Below, piece by piece: positions 58,112 to 64,000 of a DNA stretch of 64,000 nucleotides. Under the pieces are notes generated by a model. The model worked only from the letters and a program-made list of their open reading frames with translations, ran no database searches and was not told the origin of the DNA. The stretch's first letter is position 1. Each line of letters begins with the position of its first letter. Source of the stretch: Paulinella micropora (taxonomy: Eukaryota > Cercozoa > Imbricatea > Euglyphida); contig BJOX01000013.1 of the NCBI GenBank assembly GCA_009731375.1, positions 1,644,299 through 1,708,298 on the forward strand, written 5' to 3'. A program made the position numbers and the translations under genes.

Positions 58112-61100
58112 TTAGCATGCCAGCTGCTGCGCCCAGTAGGAGTAGTAATTCGACAAGGAGGGGTCGTACGCTGGGGGCGCCGACGGGCCGGGGGCGTACG
58201 CGGAGGTATCGAGGGGGGGCGCCCAAGCAGAGGCTAGAGCCGCCACCTCCGGGTGTGCCGCCGCCGCGCCGCCCGTGCGCTGGGCCGGGGGGGGCCACAC
58301 ACGGGCTGCGCCTGCTGCACGTTCCAGCACGCTGTGCAGACAGAGGAGGGCTGGCTGGGCTCCGCCTGCTGCGGCTGCTGCACTGGCCGGCACGCGGTGC
58401 AGACAGTCCACGACTGGCTGGGCTCCGCCTGCTGCGGCTGCTGCACGTTCCAGCACGCTGTGCAGACAGAGGAGGGCTGGCTGGGCTCCGCCTGCTGCGG
58501 CTGCTGCACTGGCCGGCACGCGGTGCAGACAGTCCACGACTGGCTGGGCTCCGCCTGCTGCGGCTGCTGCACGTTCCAGCACGCTGTGCAGACAGAGGAG
58601 GGCTGGCTGGGCTCCGCCTGCTGCGGCTGCTGCACTGGCCGGCACGCGGTGCAGACAGTCCACGACTGGCTGGGCTCCGCCTGCGCCGGCTGCTGCGCTT
58701 GCTGCACGTGCCGGCACGCGGTGCAGACAGTCCACGACTGGCTGGGCTCCGCCTGCTGCGGCTGCTGCACCAGGCAGCACTCCGTGCAGACAGACGGCTG
58801 CTTCTCGGATTTAGCACGGGTCCGGTGCTCCTGGCAGGTCGTCCAGCTGACGGACGACTCCTTGGGGTCTGTCTGCGCCAGCGGCCGGTGCTGCTGGCAG
58901 GTCGTGCAGAAGAAAGTCGACTCGCTGAGCTCCGCCTCTGTCGCTGGCTGCTGGGGGGGCTCCTGTTCTCGCAGCTTCCGCACGCAGCTCTCGCACCTGA
59001 AGGTGGTGCTGCGCGAGACCGAAACCTCCTCGTGCGCCCCCGCGAGAGCGGGCTGCCCCTGCCGCAAGCAGCTGCGGCACACAAAGGTGGTGCTGCGCGA
59101 GACCGAAACCTCCTCGGGCGCCCCCGCGAGAGCGGGCTGCCCCTGCCGCAAGCAGCTGTGGCACACAAAGGTGGTGCTGCGCGAGACCGAAACCTCGGGC
59201 GCGCCCGCGGGGGCAGACCGCCCGCCCCCCGGCGGTGGCTGCCTCTGTCGCAGGCAGCTGTGGCACACAAAGGTGGTGCTGCGGGAGGGCTCCCGCGCCG
59301 CGTCACAGCTGACACAGATCCACGGCAGAGTGACGCTGGCCTGGCCCCCGGGAACAGGCTTCGGCGCCCCCCGCAGCACCTCCTCGGCCGCCTTGAGGGG
59401 CACTAGCCCCGCGGCGTAAAACAAGATTTCCGCCTCGCCTGGCGGGGCACCCTCCATGGACAGCTGGACGCTCTGCGGGTCCAGGACGGTATCCCCCAGC
59501 TCCTGCCGGGCTTGGGCCAACCCCCGGCAGAACTCCTGGTACGCCGTGACGGGTACTTTGAAGACATGCGCGTCCGCCTCCACCTGCAGCGTCTCCCGGA
59601 CCGCCGACGTCAGGAGCTCTGGCACGGGCGGCGACCCGGACACTGACAGAGAGTCGGCCGCGCCACGCTCAGGGACCCGGCTACCAGCCTGTGAGTCGCT
59701 CAGCGCTACCGACGGCTCGGNNNNNNNNNNTCCATGGACAGCTGGACGCTCTGCGGGTCCAGGACGGTATCATCCAGCTCCTGCCGGGCTCGGGCCAACC
59801 CCCGGCAGAACTCCTGGTACGCCGTGACGGGTACTTTGAAGACATGCGCATCCGCCTCCACCTGCAGCGTCTCCCGGACCGCCGACGTCAGGAGCTCTGG
59901 CACGGGCGGCGACCCGGACACTGACAGAGAGTCGGCCGCGCCACGCTCAGGGACCCGGCTACCAGCCTGTGACTCGCTCAGCGCTACCGACGCCTCGACC
60001 ACGTGCGCCCAGTTCAGAGAAGCGAAGATGGGCTCGAAGGCACTGTCTGCCTCCCGTCCCTCTGGCTCGCCTGTTGCGCCCGGCCGTGGTTCTCTTGTGC
60101 TCTGGGCCGGCGGGGCCCCCACCCGGCCTTTGTCTCGCACCCGCTGCATAAGTTGCACGTACCACAGTTGCACGAACACCTGCTGGGCCGGGGTCAAGGG
60201 GGCCGACGACGGCATGGCCCACTGCGCCCACCCCTCAGTCGTCTGCGTCACGTGCCGCTCCAGCTCGGCCTGGTGGTCGTACCCCGCGACCGTCGAGCGC
60301 AACAGCGACAGGTAGTGCGGCGAAGTACCAGGAGAGTCTGTGTGCGGGTGGGTAAAAGCGAACGTGCCGGGCTGCCCGGCCGAGCCGGCCAGCGTTCGCG
60401 GCTCCTGGCGGCCCGGCTCCCGATAGCTCACCCGCAGCGAGGTGCCGCTCTCGGCCGGCTCGCGTGCGGCCGCCAGCAGCAAGGGGACGAAGCCCGCCCC
60501 CTTGACCTCCCCCAGCGGGTTCGGCACCGGCTGTCCCGCCCTCACCTTGAGCCGCTTTTCTACCACCACGTACCGTGTCCCCTGCAGCGAGAGTGGATAG
60601 AAGAAGGCGGGCAGCTTGAGCATGGCCGGGCCCGTGCGGGCCAGCACTCGTTCCACGTCCAGCGGTGTCCTGAGGCACTCGACGCCCCCATCTCCCAGGG
60701 CTCTCGCCACCTCGTCGCACCAGGTACGGTCGTCACAGTGGATCGAGTGCCCGTCATCGTACACCACCTGGCAGAAGGACGCCGCCGCGTCCGTCGTGTG
60801 ACCAAAGTAAGTCCGCAGCAGCCGGAGCAGGTCTTGGGCCAAGGAGCTGTCCCGCGCGCCGTCCGGCGCCTCGTCCACCGCCGGTGCCTGGCCGGGGCCT
60901 CCTTGGAGCGCGCGCCCGAGTATCTGCCGTAGTACCTCGGAATCGGCCGAGCGCAGCCAGGCATCTTCCAGGCGGAAGCTGTAGCAGGCCGGGAGCCGGG
61001 CTTCGTCGCAGACAGTCAGGTGGCCGCGCGCGGGACGCTCCTCCGCATGAATAGCTTCCCCCGCCAGCCACAAGCAATGGCCGCAGCAGCGTTGGCAGGC

Positions 61101-61376
61101 CCCGGGGCCGTCGCACACGTGGCCACAGGACCGGCAGAAGCAATGGGGCGTACTGCCGCCCGCCAACAGGTGCAACACTCGCTCCGGGGCCGGGGCCACG
61201 TGTAGGGACTCCGAGAGGAGGCTGTCTAGGTCGGGCGGGCCCCCGAACCCGCGCGCCTCCAGCGGGTCCTGGTCCGGGTCCTGGTCCGGGTCCGGGTCCT
61301 GGTCCGGGTCCGGGTCCTGGTACTGCGGCCGGACTTCAAACACTGAAACACTGAGCTCACGAAAATCCTTGGCCAT
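58112..61376 (-). CDS. Large CxxC-repeat zinc-binding-like protein with Asp-Pro repeat
   Basis: Starts at ATG 61376 (MAKDFRELSVSVFEV). An Asp-Pro/Gln repeat (~61258-61321) follows, then a Cys-rich finger (CFCRSCGHVC ... CQRCCGHC) near residues 80-100, then a ~400-aa globular region. After the 10-N join (59721-59730) come tandem modules: about four of ~28 residues (STTFVCHSCLRQGQPALAGA), two intermediate, then about eight of 21 residues (SWTVCTACRPVQQPQQAEPS). Each module has a single CxxC, so zinc would need two modules. The join repeats 267 bases at ~98% identity (59454-59720 and 59731-59997), an overlap of two contig ends, so the true gene lacks one copy. A G8 run near 58293 shifts frame. 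With it corrected the protein ends DTSAYAPGPS ... WAQQLAC at 58112; without it, at 58234. Family unknown. Confidence 0.7.
58320..58770 (-). repeat. 126-bp coding tandem repeat (two 21-aa CxxC modules)
   Basis: CACTGGCCGG recurs at 58381, 58507 and 58633, exact 126-base spacing. Successive units are nearly identical, indicating recent expansion or homogenisation. Confidence 0.9.
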
Positions 61377-61950
61377 GCTGAGCGCACCGCCGTACTACCG
61401 ACCGTAGCCAGAGCGAGGGAGGGCCCGACTTCTTTTGTCAGTACCACCCAGCGTGGTAGCCGGGGCACGCGAACGGGGTGACAGGAAGCCAGGTGGGGGG
61501 AGGGCGGCGCCCTCCCGCGGGCCAGGGGAGAGGAGCGGGCAGGGGGGGCGGCCCGCGGCGGGGGGCGGGAGAGGGAGCCATGGCGCCCCTTCCTCCACCC
61601 CGCGCCCGGCGGCCGGGCGCCATCGGGGCCGCCGGGCACACAGGGCGAGGCGGAGGCCACGCCGGTGTCGGGGGCCCGGCGGAGGCACGCTCGTCGCCAC
61701 GGTCGTACCCCCGGCCGGGGGCAGGCCGCGCCCGTGTTGGGTAGGGAGGGGCGCCGCGGTCGCCCACCCCCGGGCGGGCGCGGGGGGGGCCACGCCGGTG
61801 TCGCGGGCCCGGCGAGAGGAGCGCTGGTCGGCACGGTCGTCACCCCCGGCCGGGAGGGGGGAGCGGCGGCGGGCGGGGGCGGGGACGGGGAGCCCGGGGG
61901 CCTGTACACCCCAAAACGGCGCGGGCCGCCCCGGGGGCAGTGGTACCCGC
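61377..61950. promoter_or_regulatory. GC-rich divergent intergenic region
   Basis: It lies between the ATGs of the CxxC protein (minus) and the primase (plus). It is rich in repeated GGCCACGCCGGTGTCGGGG-like units (61657, 61788) and in CGGTCGT...CCCCCGGCCGGG blocks (61698, 61826), so a two-copy ~130-bp repeat is visible. It probably contains both promoters; no TATA box seen. Confidence 0.5.
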
Positions 61951-63511
61951 ATGGAGCTGAGCGAGCCGGCCTGGACGGAGCACTGCCCTGCCTCCCTCGC
62001 CGGAGACTCCGCCCGGCAGCTCGCTAGCTCCGCGCAACTGCAGGCGCTGCTGCGGCGCTACCGCGTGCCCGTGGGCGGAACGCAGCCGTTCAATAGCACC
62101 AGCTTCACGGGGGGCAAGTTCCTGCTACCGGATGACCCGCAGGTCTACTTGCAGGTGGTGGAGCTGCTGGCCTGCCTGCGGGGCACGCCCTGGGCGGTGC
62201 CGCTGGTCGAGCGTACGCTGCCAGACGTTGGTAAATTCTACTTGGACCTGGACTGGGCGCTGCCGGGCCACACGGCCTGCCCGGCCGAGATCCTGGCGCC
62301 CTGCGACAGCGCGGGGCCGGCCGCCCTCCACCGCGACTGCTTTGTCGCCGTGGCGCACCGGGCCGTCGGGTTCCTGGTCGCGGACCCGGCGCTGAGCACG
62401 GCCGTGCTGCTCAACTCCTGCGGCTACTGCCGGGTGCGCAGGTGCTACAAGGCGTCGTTCCGGCTCGTGTACCACTCGCTGTACCTGCCCAAGGCCGCGG
62501 CCAAGGCCCTGGCCTTCCTCGTCGCCAAGCTGTGCCACGTCCACTACGGCTGCGAGCGCGCCCAGGGCGAGCTGCTCACCAAGGTCGTCGACCAGTCGGT
62601 CTATGACAAGAACCGCCTCATCCGCTACCCGTACGCCGACAAGGGCGCCAGGCTAGTGTGTGCGACCTGCCGGGAGCTCGGCGGGGCCAAGCTGCAACTG
62701 TGCCTCAAGGGCTCCTGCCGCACCGTCCTGGCCGGCCGGCCCTGCGTGCCGGTGGGCCGCCTCGGCGCCGGCGGCGAGCTGACGACCCGTGGCCTGTCGT
62801 GGCGCGACTTCCTGCTGGACGCCAGCGTGCGGCAGCAACGGGCGGGCGCGCCGCCGCCGCCGCCGCCCCCCGGCCTGGCGCCGAGGCTGCAGGAGCTCGC
62901 ACGGCTGGCCCGGGCGGCCACCCTGGTCGTGGAGGACGAGCCCCCCGAGTGGCACCCCCCCGCCGCCCGCGCCGCCCGCGTCCCCGCCCGCGCCGCCGCC
63001 GTCGGCCGCCCGTGGTCCGCAGCCAGCACAGGGGCCGGCGCGGGGGCCAGCGCAGGGGCCGGCGCGGGGGCCGGTGTACGTACCCTGGGACAGCGGGCTG
63101 CCCGGCCGCCTGCACTGCGAGCCGCGGGGCTGGGCACCCACCCAGGGCGCCACGTACAGCTTCCGGGCGCTGCTGGAGCACCTGGTGGCGCCTTACCTCG
63201 GCGCTGCCGGCGGCGAACCGCTGCTCAACTGGGCGCAGCGCGCTCACGGCAGCCACGGGGACCGGGCGTCCGGGTGGGTGCGGGTCACGGCCTACAGCAA
63301 CCTGACGGCGCCGACGCCCGCCCAGGCCGCCCGGTGCCCCTTCCAGTCGGCGGTGCGCGGCGCCGCGTACAAGCACCAGAGCAACTTTGTGTCGGCCGTC
63401 GTCAACGGGCGCAACCTCTTTTTTGTGTGCCACGACGACCAGTGTGCCCTGCGGCACATCCGGATTCGCTTGCCGGCCTGGGCGCTGGGCCGGCTGGGCG
63501 CCGCCCCCTAA
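61951..63511 (+). CDS. Archaeo-eukaryotic primase of the herpesvirus UL52/PrimPol type
   Basis: Start ATG 61951 (MELSEPAWTEHC). Primase landmarks in order: KFYLDLDWALPG with the metal-binding D-x-D near residue 98; SFRLVYHSLYL with the S-x-H near residue 172; VVDQSVYDKNRLIRYPYADKG with the third Asp near residue 213. A C-terminal zinc motif follows, RCPFQSAVRGAAYKHQSNFV then FFVCHDDQC, the C...H...C...C site of UL52 and PrimPol. The frame changes near 62955 at a C7 run before a Pro/Ala-rich linker; the corrected gene ends at 63511 (~520 aa). It would make primers, or act as primase-polymerase, during replication of the element. The family is firm. Whether the enzyme is viral or captured from a host cannot be told from sequence alone, but the short intronless form and neighbours favour a virus. 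Confidence 0.82.
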
Positions 63512-63741
63512 GAATCAGCCCGTCCACGGACGTCGGGGGCCGGCCGGGCAAGCGCCAGGGGCGGCCCGGCCGGGCCGCGAGTGTGGGAGGGGGCGGGGAG
63601 GGCAGAACAGAGGGGGGAACGAGGGAGGGGGGCGGCCAACAGTGTCATTAAAAACCCAAGCCAGTCGGTCACGCCAGTGAGGCCCGGCAGCCCGGCCCGG
63701 CAGCCCCGGCCTGCCTCCGGACGGGGTGCCCCGCCCGCCCC
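63512..63741 (+). terminator. Primase 3' flank with polyadenylation signal
   Basis: ATTAAA at 63647-63652, 136 bases after the primase stop, in otherwise G/C-rich DNA. Confidence 0.4.
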
Positions 63742-63883
63742 NNNNNNNNNNNNNNNNNNNNNNNNNNNNNNNNNNNNNNNNNNNNNNNNNNNNNNNNNNN
63801 NNNNNNNNNNNNNNNNNNNNNNNNNNNNNNNNNNNNNNNNNNNNNNNNNNNNNNNNNNNNNNNNNNNNNNNNNNNNNNNNNNN
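63742..63883. other. Assembly gap
   Basis: 142 N followed by poly-C. Confidence 0.95.
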
Positions 63884-63925
63884 CCCCCCCCCCTCGCACA
63901 CAACTCGCCTCGCTTCCTCCCGCGG

Positions 63926-64000
63926 ATGGCGAGCCTGCCGTACAACTGCACCTCGTGCCACAAACCGCTAGGCTGCCTGGTACCCGCCTACCAAGCTCTT
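63926..64000 (+). CDS. Start of a small zinc-binding protein, possibly RPB10-like RNA polymerase subunit (cut by window end)
   Basis: ATG 63926 opens MASLPYNCTSCHKPLGCLVPAYQAL and runs off the window. RPB10/RpoN subunits begin with a short strand, then C-x-x-C followed by G and an aromatic residue (pattern P..C..CGK..G......Y). The agreement is P-Y-N-C-T-S-C-H-K-P-L-G ... Y. Large DNA viruses often encode this subunit. Only 25 residues are visible, so another zinc ribbon is possible. Confidence 0.4.
   Translation, partial: MASLPYNCTSCHKPLGCLVPAYQAL

Noticed and set aside
58054-59419. Plus-strand Cys-rich repeat ORFs opposite the CxxC gene
   Set aside because: They mirror the 126-bp repeat. 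The minus frame is longer, connects to unique sequence with a proper start, and has regular CxxC spacing.

Overview
This is eukaryotic nuclear-type DNA, most likely from a protist. The grounds are a spliced gene with GT-AG introns, very long simple repeats, non-LTR, Ty3-type and DIRS-type retroelements, SINEs and MITEs. No rRNA or housekeeping gene fixes the species. A thraustochytrid or similar stramenopile would fit the herpes/mirusvirus-like genes, but that is a guess. The assembly is rough: nine 10-N joins, six longer N gaps (most bordered by poly-C, poly-G or poly-A), and several genes broken at joins or homopolymers.

Layout. 1-8.3 kb: TATC, CTTT and ATGT/ATGC microsatellites, copies of a roughly 240-bp SINE-like repeat, and one MITE. 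8.8-10.9 kb: a seven-exon fragment of a host gene for a membrane-anchored protein with a protease-associated (PA) domain. 10.9-17.4 kb: a tRNA-headed SINE and a nearly intact non-LTR retrotransposon on the minus strand; their 3' ends match. 19.4-28.6 kb: a second MITE copy, minisatellites and a decayed Ty3-type retroelement.

29.2-40.1 kb and 54.1-64.0 kb are GC-rich, intronless and gene-dense, often tail-to-tail with AATAAA/ATTAAA signals close to the stops. They carry an SNF2-like helicase, a UL52/PrimPol-type primase, a possible RPB10-like start, a large multi-sequon membrane protein, a CxxC-repeat protein, an EGF-repeat protein, a PKD+DUF285 surface protein and two large unknowns. I read these as pieces of an endogenised large DNA virus.

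Between them, 40.2-46.9 kb is an AT-rich fragment of a small polinton-like virus (PLV): small ORFs, a telomere-resolvase-type tyrosine recombinase, a fibre-like protein and a penton/minor-capsid-like protein. At its left edge is a nearly perfect palindrome with arms of about 183 bp. A palindrome of this size about 2.3 kb from a telomere-resolvase gene suggests a linear genome with hairpin ends, and is the most interesting signal here. 47.3-53.9 kb holds DIRS-like remnants (RNase H, tyrosine recombinase) in both orientations and a 1-kb polypyrimidine tract.
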